Positions 28,015 through 36,519 of a stretch of 59,474 nucleotides of DNA are shown one piece after another. The DNA lies in the NCBI GenBank assembly GCA_028293645.1, contig JAQGOK010000159.1, positions 1 to 59,474 of the forward strand, written 5' to 3'. The translations under genes were made by a program, and so were the position numbers. The DNA is from Chthoniobacter sp. (lineage in GTDB: Bacteria > Verrucomicrobiota > Verrucomicrobiia > Chthoniobacterales > Chthoniobacteraceae). Every line of letters starts with the position of its first letter. The first letter of the stretch is position 1. The notes under the pieces were generated by a model that saw nothing but the letters and a program-made list of their open reading frames with translations, had not been told where the DNA came from and searched no databases.

Positions 28015-28929
28015 ATGAAAACGACGTTCTCCGTGGCAGATCTCGAAAAATCCGTCATCGCGGTGCCGCCGCTTTGCCGGGACGCCACGCTCCGGATTCA
28101 TCCGGCCGAGAACGCGCGCCTCATCCGTCATATCGAAAGCGGCGGAGTGTCCACGCTGCTCTACGGCGGCAACGCGAACTTCTACAACATCGCGCTTTCC
28201 GAATACGGCGAGGTGCTCGAGGTGCTGGAACAAAGTGCCGCCGAAGGCACGTGGGTGATCCCGTCAGTCGGGCCGTACTTCGGCACGATGATGGATCAGG
28301 CGGCGATCCTGGCGACGCGCAAGTTCCCCACTGCCATGGTCCTGCCGACGCTGGCACCGAGTTCGCCGGAAGGGGTGCGGATCGCGGTGATGAAGTTTGT
28401 CGAGAAAGCCGGGATTCCGGCGGTCCTTTACGTGAAGGACGAGAAATATGTCACCGTGGAAGTGGTGAAAGCGTTGGTGGGAGCGGGCGTGATCTCGTGG
28501 ATCAAGTATGCGGTCGTTCGCACCGACCCGTCGAATGACCCGCTTTTGGCCGCTCTCGTGGACGAGGTGGATCCGGCGCTGATCGTCAGCGGAATCGGCG
28601 AGCAACCCGCGATCATTCACCGCACGCAATTCGGAGTCCGCGCTTTCACTTCGGGCTGCGTCTGCGTCGCGCCGCGCCGTTCCCGGGAGATGTTCGAAGC
28701 GCTCGGGTCTGGACGCACGAACGATGCGGAATCGATTCGGGTCCGGTTCGAGGAACTGGAGGGATTACGCAATGCGCACGGACCGATCCCGGTGCTGCAT
28801 CATGCAGTCGCGCTCGCCGGAATCGCGAACACCGGTCCAGCCTTGCCGCTGCTGGGGCCCGTACCGAACAGCCTGCACGCGGAGATCGCCCCTGCGGCTC
28901 AGCGGCTCTTGAACTGGAACAACGGCTGA
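28015..28929 (+). CDS. DHDPS/NAL-family aldolase or dehydratase for 2-keto-3-deoxy sugar acids
   Basis: The 304-residue TIM-barrel protein has the Schiff-base lysine at Lys164 (SWIKYAVVR) and the partner tyrosine at Tyr139 (PAVLYVKDEKY). The threonine pair of true dihydrodipicolinate synthase (GTTGE) is replaced by GGNAN at 51-55, so it is not a DapA. The most likely role, from the upstream arabonate dehydratase 78 bases away, is 2-keto-3-deoxy-L-arabonate dehydratase (to 2-ketoglutarate semialdehyde) or an aldolase on the same compound. The sugar dehydrogenase and the final semialdehyde dehydrogenase are not in the window. The start is the ATG at 28015; the length fits the family. Confidence 0.85.
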   Translation: MKTTFSVADLEKSVIAVPPLCRDATLRIHPAENARLIRHIESGGVSTLLYGGNANFYNIALSEYGEVLEVLEQSAAEGTWVIPSVGPYFGTMMDQAAILATRKFPTAMVLPTLAPSSPEGVRIAVMKFVEKAGIPAVLYVKDEKYVTVEVVKALVGAGVISWIKYAVVRTDPSNDPLLAALVDEVDPALIVSGIGEQPAIIHRTQFGVRAFTSGCVCVAPRRSREMFEALGSGRTNDAESIRVRFEELEGLRNAHGPIPVLHHAVALAGIANTGPALPLLGPVPNSLHAEIAPAAQRLLNWNNG

Positions 28930-28948
28930 CCGCCGTCCGGCGGTCAGC
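28925..28948. terminator. Perfect inverted repeat between convergent genes
   Basis: The 10-base arms GCTGACCGCC and GGCGGTCAGC are separated by 4 bases and overlap the stop codon of the DHDPS-family gene. The genes on the two sides converge, so it could stop transcription from both. No T-run follows on either strand, so Rho-independent action is uncertain. Confidence 0.55.
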
Positions 28949-28978
28949 AAGTTGTCCCATGTAATCTGAAGGTTGTGC

Positions 28979-29056
28979 CTAGAAGAGCCCCAAGAGCTTC
29001 AGGATAACGACGACGACGACAATGACTCCGATGATGTAGAAGATGCTGTGGTTCAC
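28979..29056 (-). CDS. 25-residue hydrophobic micro-protein
   Basis: A GTG at 29056 opens 25 codons (MNHSIFYIIGVIVVVVVILK followed by a short leucine-rich end), one transmembrane helix with a polar start. Small single-helix proteins of this design occur widely in Gram-negative genomes, usually without known function. The frame ends 49 bases from the convergent DHDPS-family gene and follows the heme-dehydrogenase gene on the same strand by 102 bases. The GTG start is the only plausible one. Coding is supported only by the peptide character. Confidence 0.5.
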   Translation of the reverse strand: MNHSIFYIIGVIVVVVVILKLLGLF

Positions 29057-29158
29057 GATTGCTGATCGCAGCCCAGTAGCCTTCTGCGCTTCTGCCCTGA
29101 ATAGTTGTTCAGGAGAAATCGGCGGCGCGCTCGCCGAGAGCCAGGCCGTCCGGTTCCC

Positions 29159-31714
29159 TCAAGGTTTCGCAGCTGCGCGTTTGCCTTCTCCGACGGACAG
29201 CTCTGGGCCGGTCCACGCGCGGGTGCGATTCTTGTGTTCCGTCCGCAGCCGCGCCACTTCCTCGACCGTCACTGCCGATGCGTTGTGTTCCCATTCCCGG
29301 CGGATGTAGGTGAGAATCCCGGCGATTTGCTCGTCGTTCAGAGCCGCTCCCAGCGGTGGCATTTCGAGGCTCCAGGGCTGGCCGTTGACCGTGATCGGCC
29401 CGCTGAGTCCGTGCAGGACAATCCTGGAAAGCACGTCCGCTTTGCCGAGCACCCATTCGCTATCCACAAGCGTCGGCGCGAGTCCTTCCATGCCGAGCCC
29501 GTTCGGCTGATGGCACGCTGCGCAGAGCCCTGCGTAGAGTGTCTTGCCGGCATCGAAGAGCTGTTGTTCCGCCGGCGTGAGCGGCTTGATGACCGGCGGC
29601 GGAGGAACGCCAGGCTTGTTCGCCCAAGCGAGGCGAGTGTTGAGCGCGACCACCAGCGGTTTCGCTTTGGCGTCGGCTGTCTCAAGCAGTTGCGCGATCT
29701 CCGGCGGCTCGGAATCGAGGTAAAGCAGCTTCGCCTTGGGTGCGGTTTTGCCTGCGCTCAGCGATTTCCCCGAAGCGCCTTCGAGCAACGCGCGCTGGGC
29801 CGGCGAGTTTGCTTCCTGGGCCGCGATCAACTTCAACAACGTCTTCACCCGTCCGCTGCGGCGCTCGTTCAATACGGCCTGGGCAAGACTCGCGACCATT
29901 TCTCGCGGCGCCATCTCGCCGGGACCGGCCAGCAGAGCTTCCACCGTCTCCAATTCACGGCCGCGGAGACCGGAGAGAATGGCGTCCCGCACCAACGTCT
30001 GGGCGCCTGCCTGCCGGGCCAGCTTCAACGTCGCCTCCTGACCTTCAGGATAGGAGCTCAGCACAAACCCGAGCGCGATCTGCACTTCGGCGGCGGGCTC
30101 GTTGGTGAGCTTCGCGAGTTCGGGCACAAAGGTGCGGTCGCCGAGACGAACCGCAGTGGCGCGCACTTTCGGATCTTTATCGACGAGCGCAGCGCTCAAG
30201 AGTCCCGGCTCCAGCGCACCGAGGCCTTCGAGGGTCCACAGCGCATGAAACTTCGCCACCGAAGAAGGCGCGGTTTTTACCGTGGCGACCAGGTTTGGGA
30301 CGACGCTCGTGTCTGCGCGCTCCACGAGCAGCCGTTGGGCGGTGTCACGGACCCAACCATTCGGATTCGCGAGCGCTTCGACGAGTTTTGCAGAGTCGCT
30401 CGGAAGCTTGGTGGCGCCCGCTTTCACGCCGTCCGGCACGATCCGCCAGATGCGTCCGCAATTCAGCGGTTCTTCGAGCTTCCGGTCCTTGATGTTGGCG
30501 ATCAGGTAATGCGTGAGGAAGCCTTTGTGCTGGATCACGCCGCGATACATATCGACGACGTAAAGCGCACCATCCGGCCCGGTGTAGGCGTTGACCGGCC
30601 GGAAACGCTCGTCCGTCGAGGTCCAGAATTCCGCTTTGTCGTAAGCATTTCGCGCGGTGAGCACGGCGTCTTTCTCATCAATGATCACGCGCTTCACGAG
30701 GTTCCCGGAGGGCTCAGGGATGAACGCGTTGCCCGCGAACTCCGTGGGGAACAAGCCGCCACGGTAAATCGCAGCGCCGCAAGTGGCGGTGGAAGATGCG
30801 AGCGTGCCGTCCTCGCGGAGTTGTTTCGGTTCGTAGCCGCGGTTGACGCCCGGCGTCGGGTGGGATGGCCAGCAGACCTGGCTGGGCAGCACCTGCACGC
30901 CGAGTCCGGTGATCGAAGGGAAGTTCGGATTGCGACGGCCGAGTGAATCAGGAACGAAGTTCGCGCGCAGGAAGTCGGAGTTGAAGTTGTAGAAAGGCCG
31001 CCCGAAGTCATCCTGCGACATGCCCCACTGGCCGCGCGATGCGGTGCTCTCCGCGACAAACTTCCCGCCGCGCAAACGATAGCGGGTCGAGTGATTCGCA
31101 GACTGGATCCAGTTATCGAGGAGCCAGGTCGGCGAATTCGCCATGTGCTCGGGCTGGCCCGTCCGCGAACCAAACTTGTCGTCCACCTGCTCCTTCACGT
31201 CCGCTTTGCCATCGCCGTTCGTGTCCTTCATGAACCACAGGAACGGAGGCTCGCCGACCAGCGCGCCACCGTTCACGCACATGACCGCACGCGGTAAGAT
31301 CAGCCCGTCCGCGAAGACCGTGCGCTTGTCCATCTGGCCGTCGGCGTTCGTGTCCTCGAGCACCACGATGCGACCCAGCGGCTGGTCCTCGCCCTTGCCG
31401 TCCACATCGTGCATGTAGCCACGCATTTCGCACACGAACATGCGCCCGTTTTCGTCCCAGCTCAGAGCGACCGGCGTATCGACCATCGGCTCCGCAGCGA
31501 CCAGTTCAGCGCGGAATCCCGGAGCGATTTTGAAAGTTGCCAGTTCTTCCTCGGGGGTGAGTGGCTTCGGCGGCGGCAGCTTGAACTTGATCTCGAAGGT
31601 CTCTGGCCCGGCGTTCTTCTCATGAAGCGCCCAGAGGGTCGAAGAACCAATCGCAGCCATGGTGAGGAGGACGAAAAGGCGAGCGCGAGGACAGCAGGGG
31701 ATGGGAAGGGACAT
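29159..31714 (-). CDS. PVC-type heme-binding dehydrogenase with C-terminal cytochrome c
   Basis: The start at 31714 gives 851 residues with a signal peptide (about residues 1-30); the open frame upstream is arginine-rich and non-coding. Residues about 50-420 form the membrane-bound-dehydrogenase beta-propeller domain typical of Planctomycetes and Verrucomicrobia (FKIAPGFRAELVAAEPMVDTP, GRMFVCEMRGY, PDGALYVVDMYRGVIQHKGF). Residues about 430-690 are HEAT-like helical repeats (GWVRDTAQRLLVERAD, DKDPKVRATAVRL). A class I cytochrome c domain at about 725-810 carries GLCAACHQPNGLG. It probably oxidises a sugar or alcohol and passes electrons to the heme in the periplasm. The substrate is unknown. 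Confidence 0.92.
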   Translation of the reverse strand: MSLPIPCCPRARLFVLLTMAAIGSSTLWALHEKNAGPETFEIKFKLPPPKPLTPEEELATFKIAPGFRAELVAAEPMVDTPVALSWDENGRMFVCEMRGYMHDVDGKGEDQPLGRIVVLEDTNADGQMDKRTVFADGLILPRAVMCVNGGALVGEPPFLWFMKDTNGDGKADVKEQVDDKFGSRTGQPEHMANSPTWLLDNWIQSANHSTRYRLRGGKFVAESTASRGQWGMSQDDFGRPFYNFNSDFLRANFVPDSLGRRNPNFPSITGLGVQVLPSQVCWPSHPTPGVNRGYEPKQLREDGTLASSTATCGAAIYRGGLFPTEFAGNAFIPEPSGNLVKRVIIDEKDAVLTARNAYDKAEFWTSTDERFRPVNAYTGPDGALYVVDMYRGVIQHKGFLTHYLIANIKDRKLEEPLNCGRIWRIVPDGVKAGATKLPSDSAKLVEALANPNGWVRDTAQRLLVERADTSVVPNLVATVKTAPSSVAKFHALWTLEGLGALEPGLLSAALVDKDPKVRATAVRLGDRTFVPELAKLTNEPAAEVQIALGFVLSSYPEGQEATLKLARQAGAQTLVRDAILSGLRGRELETVEALLAGPGEMAPREMVASLAQAVLNERRSGRVKTLLKLIAAQEANSPAQRALLEGASGKSLSAGKTAPKAKLLYLDSEPPEIAQLLETADAKAKPLVVALNTRLAWANKPGVPPPPVIKPLTPAEQQLFDAGKTLYAGLCAACHQPNGLGMEGLAPTLVDSEWVLGKADVLSRIVLHGLSGPITVNGQPWSLEMPPLGAALNDEQIAGILTYIRREWEHNASAVTVEEVARLRTEHKNRTRAWTGPELSVGEGKRAAAKP

Positions 31715-31897
31715 GCGGGAGGTGGGGAGCGGCAGATTTTGGCTGCAACGTGCAGCTTTTGCAAACGACGAGGCTGCGGATCGGCGCTTTATGCGTCGGA
31801 GCTGCGCGCGATCTCCGAAGTTGCGCTGGAATCGCCGTGCCCGGTGCGGAGTTCGCGCTTTTGCTCGAATCGCAAACGCGTTATCTCCGCGCCTCGC

Positions 31898-32260
31898 ATG
31901 CGCGCCTATCTGCTCATCGCCATCGGCAGCGCTGTCGGCGGAATGCTCCGTTTCTGGTTGGGCGCGCTCTGCGGTTCGGCGCTCGGGGCAGCGCATCTTG
32001 GGACCGTGGTGGTCAATGTCTCCGGCTCGTTCGCCATTGGTTTCCTCGCGGCTCTCGCGCCGCTGCCAGTCACTCGCGAGTTGTTGATGATCGGATTGCT
32101 CGGTGGCTATACGACGTTCTCCACGTTCAGTTTGCAGACGCTGGAACTCATCCGCGAAGGACGGTGGGCGACAGCAGGGAGCAACGTCGCGCTGTCGGTG
32201 TTTGCGTCATTGCTCGCGGTCTGGCTCGGGCACCTGTCCGGCGGGATCTGGAAACGCTGA
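31898..32260 (+). CDS. crcB: Fluoride ion channel CrcB/FluC
   Basis: The 120-residue protein has four membrane helices and works as a dual-topology dimer that lets fluoride leave the cell. Family motifs are GGMLRFWLGAL in helix 1, VNVSGSFAIGFL with the conserved Asn in helix 2, and GGYTTFSTFSLQTLEL in helix 3, including the TTFSTF run that lines the pore. The start at 31898 matches the family. I looked for the crcB (fluoride) riboswitch in the 183 bases upstream and did not find its conserved core, so regulation is unknown. It is divergent from the heme-dehydrogenase gene and 52 bases before mqnD. Confidence 0.93.
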   Translation: MRAYLLIAIGSAVGGMLRFWLGALCGSALGAAHLGTVVVNVSGSFAIGFLAALAPLPVTRELLMIGLLGGYTTFSTFSLQTLELIREGRWATAGSNVALSVFASLLAVWLGHLSGGIWKR

Positions 32261-32312
32261 CCGTCGCATCCTTTTGACGACAGCCCGCTGCGTGGCTACT
32301 GCTGGCGCGCTC

Positions 32313-33182
32313 ATGTCCCGACTTCTCACGCTTGGCCATTCTCCCGATCCCGATGACGCGTTCATGTTTTACGCGTTGGCAGAACACAAGATCGAGACGG
32401 GTGGATGGGCGTTCGAGCACGTCCTGCAGGACATCCAGACACTCAACGAACGCGCGACGCGCGGCGAACTCCACATCTCGGCGATCTCCATTCATGCCTA
32501 CGCTTACGTGCTCGATCGCTATGCTCTCCTGCCCTGCGGAGCGAGCATGGGCGATGGCTACGGTCCAATGATCATCGTTCCGGAAGGCACGCCATTGCCG
32601 GACCTTGCTGATGAATCCGCGGTCGCTGCCTGGTTGCGCACCCGGAAGATTGCCGTGCCCGGGACGATGACGAGTGCATACCTGGCGCTGCGGCTCTTTG
32701 CGGGCGAGGTGAACGCCGAGGTGGTGCCGTTCGACGAGATCTTCGAGCATGTGCGGGCCGGACGCGCCGATGCGGGCCTGATCATCCACGAAGGGCAGTT
32801 GACCTACGCTCGCGACGGTTTCGTTCAGGTGATCGACTTCGGCGCCTGGTGGAAGGCTCGGACCGGCTTGCCGCTGCCACTTGGCGGCAACGTCATCCGC
32901 AAAGACATCGCTCCGGCTGATCGAATCGAGATCAATGCCATCCTGCACGACAGCATCCGCTACGGACTGGATCACCGGCAGGCTGGGGTGGCTCACGCGA
33001 TGCCGCTGGCGCGCGGGATGGATGCAGACCTCGCGGACAAGTTCATCGGCATGTACGTGAACGAGTTCACGCTCGACTATGGTGCTGCCGGGCGCGCGGC
33101 GATCCGGGAATTCCTCGGCCAGGCGCATGCCGCCCGCTTGATTCCGGCACCGGTAGAGCTCGAGTTCGTCGGCGAGCGCTAG
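32313..33182 (+). CDS. mqnD: 1,4-dihydroxy-6-naphthoate synthase (menaquinone, futalosine pathway)
   Basis: The 289-residue enzyme converts cyclic dehypoxanthine futalosine to 1,4-dihydroxy-6-naphthoate. It has the periplasmic-binding-protein fold reused for catalysis. The N-terminal LGHSPDPDDAFMFYALAEHK is the MqnD signature. AISIHAYAYVLDRYALLPCGASMGDGYGP and IIHEGQLTYA follow, the latter containing the His thought to act as base. The start at 32313 gives the signature close to the N-terminus. No other mqn genes are in the window. It ends 12 bases from the convergent TPR gene. Confidence 0.94.
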   Translation: MSRLLTLGHSPDPDDAFMFYALAEHKIETGGWAFEHVLQDIQTLNERATRGELHISAISIHAYAYVLDRYALLPCGASMGDGYGPMIIVPEGTPLPDLADESAVAAWLRTRKIAVPGTMTSAYLALRLFAGEVNAEVVPFDEIFEHVRAGRADAGLIIHEGQLTYARDGFVQVIDFGAWWKARTGLPLPLGGNVIRKDIAPADRIEINAILHDSIRYGLDHRQAGVAHAMPLARGMDADLADKFIGMYVNEFTLDYGAAGRAAIREFLGQAHAARLIPAPVELEFVGER

Positions 33183-33194
33183 CCACCGGGCGGC

Positions 33195-35249
33195 TTACTG
33201 CTTCGCAGGTTCCGCGGGGGCCGTGGGTGGAGCGGCAGTGACCTTTTGTTTCACTGACTCGAGCTTCTCGACGATTTTCTCCCGGAGTTTTTCGTCGTCG
33301 TTCTCCAAAGTCAGCGCCTTCTGCCAATACTGCAGCGCTTCGCCATTGTTTCCCAACTTCGAGTAAACGTCGGCAATATGGTCGAGCACGGTCGCGTCGT
33401 CCTGCTTGTACTCGCGAACAATGCTTTCCTGAGCGCGCAATAGCTCCTTCAGCGCTTTGTCGGCGTTGCCTTGCTTGAAGTAAAACCAGCCGAGGCTATC
33501 GAGATACGCGCCGTTATTCGGCTCGAGCTCCACGGCTTTCTTGATCAACTCGCCCGCTTCGTCCAGCCGTTCGCCGCGATCCGCCCACATGTAACCGAGG
33601 TAGTTGTAAGCGTCCGGCGCGTTCGGATCGAGCTCGATGCTTTGTTTCAGCAACTCGACGGCCTTTTGGATGTCGCCCGCCTGTTCCGCGACCGCCCCGT
33701 ACATGAAGTAGAAGCCCGCATTGAGCATCTCCTCGTCCCGCTTTTCGGCGTCGGCCATCGCATCGGAGAAGGCTTGCAGCGCTTCCTGGTGACGTTTTGC
33801 ATGACTCAAGGAGAGCGCGAGCCTGTAGGTGATCGATGGAAGGTCCGGCCATTTCTTGCGCGCCATCTGTAGCATTTCCACAGCGCGGTCGTAGCGCTTC
33901 ATCTGCAGCAGGAGATTGGTCAGCCGGAGATGATTGCGTGGTTCGCTCGCATCGAGTTGCAAGCTGTGCTCATAGCTCACCAATGCCTTATCGAGATCGC
34001 CCTTCTTTTCGTAAAGCTCACCCAGCAGTTCGTGAAACTCGAAGCGCTGCCCGTTTTCCCGGAGCAGCTCCTCGATCACGCCGACCGCTTCGTCCGCCTG
34101 GCTGGTAAAGACCAGTGCGCGCGCCAGCTTTTCGCGAAAGATACCCAAGCCTGGATTCTCGGGGTGCGGCGGGAGCTTCAGGACTGCGCGGTAGAACGGG
34201 ATCGATGCTTCGACCTGCTTGGACATCACGTGGAAGTCCGCAACTTTCCCGAGGACATAGCCGTCCTCCTTCCCAAGCTCCGCCGCCTTCGCGTAGATGG
34301 CGTTCATCCGCTGGAGTTCCGCGGGTGCGCTGGAGCCGTCCTCCTTGAGGTGCCGCTTTTGCAAATGGTCCCCGAACTGCAGCCAAAAGCGCGCATCCTT
34401 GGTGTCGTTCTTTAGCGCACGCTCGAGTGCCGCCTCCGCTTTCTGTTTCTGCCCGGCGGCTTCATGCAGCTCGAACAAAGCGAGGTAGCCGGTGAATTGA
34501 TCCGGAGCCAGCGCGATTGCCTGGTCAGCGTAGGTCTGCGCCAGATCCGCCTTCTTGAGATACTTCGAGTAAAGCTGCGAGAGATAGATGTAAGGCAGCG
34601 GCTGTTTGGGCGCGGCTTTGATCGCGTCCTTCAGGATCTGGATCCCAGCCGGTGCGTCGTTTCGGCGTGCGAGTTCGTACGCGACTTTTACGGCGAGCTC
34701 GGCGTTGCCGGGGTCGAGTTCCAAGGCGCGCCGGTAGTTCGCCAGCATCGTCTCCGGGTCAGCGGCGTCTTCCGCGACCAATCCGCGTGCAAACGCGACG
34801 AAAGCTTCCGCTTTGCGCGCGTCTTCCGGCTTCAGCTGGAGGTCCGCCGCCGTCGCACGAGTGGCCGATGGCCAGGCGTCTGCAAATTCAACTTCGGTTC
34901 CTCCGGCAGACTTTGCTCCACGTTCGGAAGGAGCAGCGGGCTTGCTCTGAGCTGGGTCCGGCTCCGCGGTCTGGTCAAGCGCCCCCGCCGCAGGCTCGGG
35001 AGTAGCTTGCGGTTTTGTAACTGCCGAAGGCCGCTTGCGGGCCCGCCGTGTCGGTGCAGGTGAGACTGGCCGCAGGGCAGGCGCGGGAGCGATCTGGACT
35101 GGCGCAGGCTTGCGAGCAGGTTGCGGGACCGCTCGAGGCGGCGGCGCACCCGTCGGAGGCGCGCTGAAAGCAGGGCAGATTAAGAGCGCGATTGCCGTCC
35201 CACAAACCACCTGCGCCCGGAGCGAAAACCCTGCCAGACGGAAAAGCAT
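33195..35249 (-). CDS. Exported tetratricopeptide-repeat protein
   Basis: The 684-residue protein has a signal peptide (MLFRLAGFSLRAQVVCGTAI up to about residue 29), a Pro/Ala-rich low-complexity linker at about 30-115, and then tandem TPR units over about 135-650. Examples are LANYRRALELDPGNAELAVKV, AQTYADQAIALAPDQFTGYLALFELHEAAG, ALVSYEHSLQLDASEPRNHLRLTNLL and AVELLKQSIELDPNAPDAYNYLGYMWADRG. The C-terminus is a Lys/Pro/Ala tail. It resembles periplasmic or outer-membrane TPR scaffold proteins, and the partner is unknown. It starts 16 bases after the stop of the mS38-like gene, so the two probably share a transcript. Confidence 0.9.
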   Translation of the reverse strand: MLFRLAGFSLRAQVVCGTAIALLICPAFSAPPTGAPPPRAVPQPARKPAPVQIAPAPALRPVSPAPTRRARKRPSAVTKPQATPEPAAGALDQTAEPDPAQSKPAAPSERGAKSAGGTEVEFADAWPSATRATAADLQLKPEDARKAEAFVAFARGLVAEDAADPETMLANYRRALELDPGNAELAVKVAYELARRNDAPAGIQILKDAIKAAPKQPLPYIYLSQLYSKYLKKADLAQTYADQAIALAPDQFTGYLALFELHEAAGQKQKAEAALERALKNDTKDARFWLQFGDHLQKRHLKEDGSSAPAELQRMNAIYAKAAELGKEDGYVLGKVADFHVMSKQVEASIPFYRAVLKLPPHPENPGLGIFREKLARALVFTSQADEAVGVIEELLRENGQRFEFHELLGELYEKKGDLDKALVSYEHSLQLDASEPRNHLRLTNLLLQMKRYDRAVEMLQMARKKWPDLPSITYRLALSLSHAKRHQEALQAFSDAMADAEKRDEEMLNAGFYFMYGAVAEQAGDIQKAVELLKQSIELDPNAPDAYNYLGYMWADRGERLDEAGELIKKAVELEPNNGAYLDSLGWFYFKQGNADKALKELLRAQESIVREYKQDDATVLDHIADVYSKLGNNGEALQYWQKALTLENDDEKLREKIVEKLESVKQKVTAAPPTAPAEPAKQ

Positions 35250-35265
35250 GGCCGCAGCTTAGCGG

Positions 35266-35370
35266 CTAGCTCTTGTAGCGCAAACGCTTCTTGTGGCGGT
35301 TTTCTTTCATCCGCTTGCGGCGTTTGTGTTTGGCGATTTTAGCTTTCCGTCTCTTCTTGAGTGAACCCAT
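35266..35370 (-). CDS. mS38-like (AURKAIP1/COX24 domain) small ribosomal protein
   Basis: The product is only 34 residues and extremely basic (begins MGSLKKRRKAKIAKHKRRKR, ends RLRYKS), with a single Glu as the only acidic residue. The KxRRxKxxKHKxRKRMKxNRHKKR pattern is that of the AURKAIP1/COX24 domain found in mitochondrial mS38 and in bacterial small-subunit proteins such as mycobacterial bS22. It therefore probably binds 16S rRNA near the decoding centre. It is often missed by gene callers because of its size. It lies 16 bases upstream of the TPR gene and 148 bases downstream of hisG. Confidence 0.85.
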   Translation of the reverse strand: MGSLKKRRKAKIAKHKRRKRMKENRHKKRLRYKS

Positions 35371-35518
35371 GTGTTGGTATTTGGTCGGTGAGGGGTGGCG
35401 AGGAAATCATGCTTCGCCAAGGGGCGCAAAGGGTTTTTTCCAGAACTCCAGTTCGGTCATGAACCGCTCGCCCGATTGGTATCCGAAATTGGACCTGACG
35501 CGGTAGGGCATCAGCCGG

Positions 35519-36403
35519 CTAATACACCACTTTGTTCAGCGGGTACTCGATGATCCCCTCGGCTCCGAGCGATTTCAGCTGCGGGATAATTTCGCGCACA
35601 ATGTTTTCGTCGATGATCGTTTCGACTGCGACCCAATCGGGCGTGGCGAGATGTGCGATGGTCGGATTGCGAAGCGCAGGGAGAGCCGCGAGCAAGGCGG
35701 CGAGGCGCGCCTCAGGCAGGTTCATCTTGAGCCCGACCTTGTCGCGCGCCGCGAAGGCACCTTGCAGAAGCAGCACGAGCTTCTCCACTTTGAGCTGCTT
35801 CCACGGGTCCTGCAGCGCTGCCTTGTTCGCAATGAACTGCGGCGACGACTCCATGATCGTCTCCAGAATCCGCAGCTTGTTCGCGCGGAGCGATGAGCCG
35901 GTCTCGGTGACATCGACAATCGCATCCACCAGATCCGGCACCTTCACCTCAGTGGCGCCCCACGAGAATTCCACCTCTGCGGTGACTCCATGTTCCGCCA
36001 GGAACGCGCGGGTAAGCTCGACGGCTTCAGTCGCGATCACTTTTCCCTGCAGGTCTTTCACCGAACGGATGGGTGAATCCTCCGGCACGGCGATGACCCA
36101 GCGGGTCGGCTTGTTGCTGACCTTTGAGAAAGTCATCTCGGCGAGCACCGCAACGTCCGACCGGTTGTTGGCGATCCAGTCCTTGCCGGTCAGTCCGCAG
36201 TCGAGGAATCCATGCTCCACGTAGCGGCTGATTTCCTGCGCTCGCAGTAGTCGCACCACGAGTTCCGGGTCGTTCACTGCCGGCTTATACGAGCGGCTGG
36301 CGCCCGAAATGGTGAAGCCGGCTTTGGCGAAAAGAGCGAAGGTAGGCTCCTGCAGACTTCCCGAAGGAAGGCCGACACGGAGCACGCGAGTGGCGGCTTC
36401 CAT
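35519..36403 (-). CDS. hisG: ATP phosphoribosyltransferase, long form
   Basis: The 294-residue enzyme joins ATP and PRPP in the first step of histidine synthesis. The N-terminal [32 protein letters not shown] and [28 protein letters not shown] (PRPP site) define the catalytic part. Residues about 215-294 form the ACT-like regulatory domain ([21 protein letters not shown] ... [14 protein letters not shown]). The presence of this domain makes it the long, self-sufficient form that binds histidine directly and needs no HisZ. No other his genes are adjacent. The start is the ATG at 36403. Confidence 0.96.
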   Translation of the reverse strand: MEAATRVLRVGLPSGSLQEPTFALFAKAGFTISGASRSYKPAVNDPELVVRLLRAQEISRYVEHGFLDCGLTGKDWIANNRSDVAVLAEMTFSKVSNKPTRWVIAVPEDSPIRSVKDLQGKVIATEAVELTRAFLAEHGVTAEVEFSWGATEVKVPDLVDAIVDVTETGSSLRANKLRILETIMESSPQFIANKAALQDPWKQLKVEKLVLLLQGAFAARDKVGLKMNLPEARLAALLAALPALRNPTIAHLATPDWVAVETIIDENIVREIIPQLKSLGAEGIIEYPLNKVVY

Positions 36404-36489
36404 AAAACGAAAAAAAGGGAGCCGAAGCTAAGAGCTGCTTTTGCTCAGGGCCAGCGCCAAGTGGAGACGTGGCGAAGTGCCTTTCTCAT

Positions 36490-36512
36490 AGGGGAAGCAG
36501 TCTGCTTCCCCT
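36490..36512 (-). terminator. Hairpin downstream of tyrS
   Basis: The 11-base arms AGGGGAAGCAG and CTGCTTCCCCT are separated by a single base, so the inner pairs must open into a small loop. It begins 8 bases after the tyrS stop on the reverse strand, ahead of hisG. There is no T-run. Confidence 0.5.
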
Positions 36513-36519
36513 GCAGCTC

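Noticed and set aside
31715..31897. Possible fluoride riboswitch before crcB
   Set aside because: I could not find the conserved core of the crcB motif in this stretch, so I do not call it.
32148..33128. 326-codon open frame antisense to mqnD
   Set aside because: MqnD on the other strand carries all family motifs; the antisense product has none.
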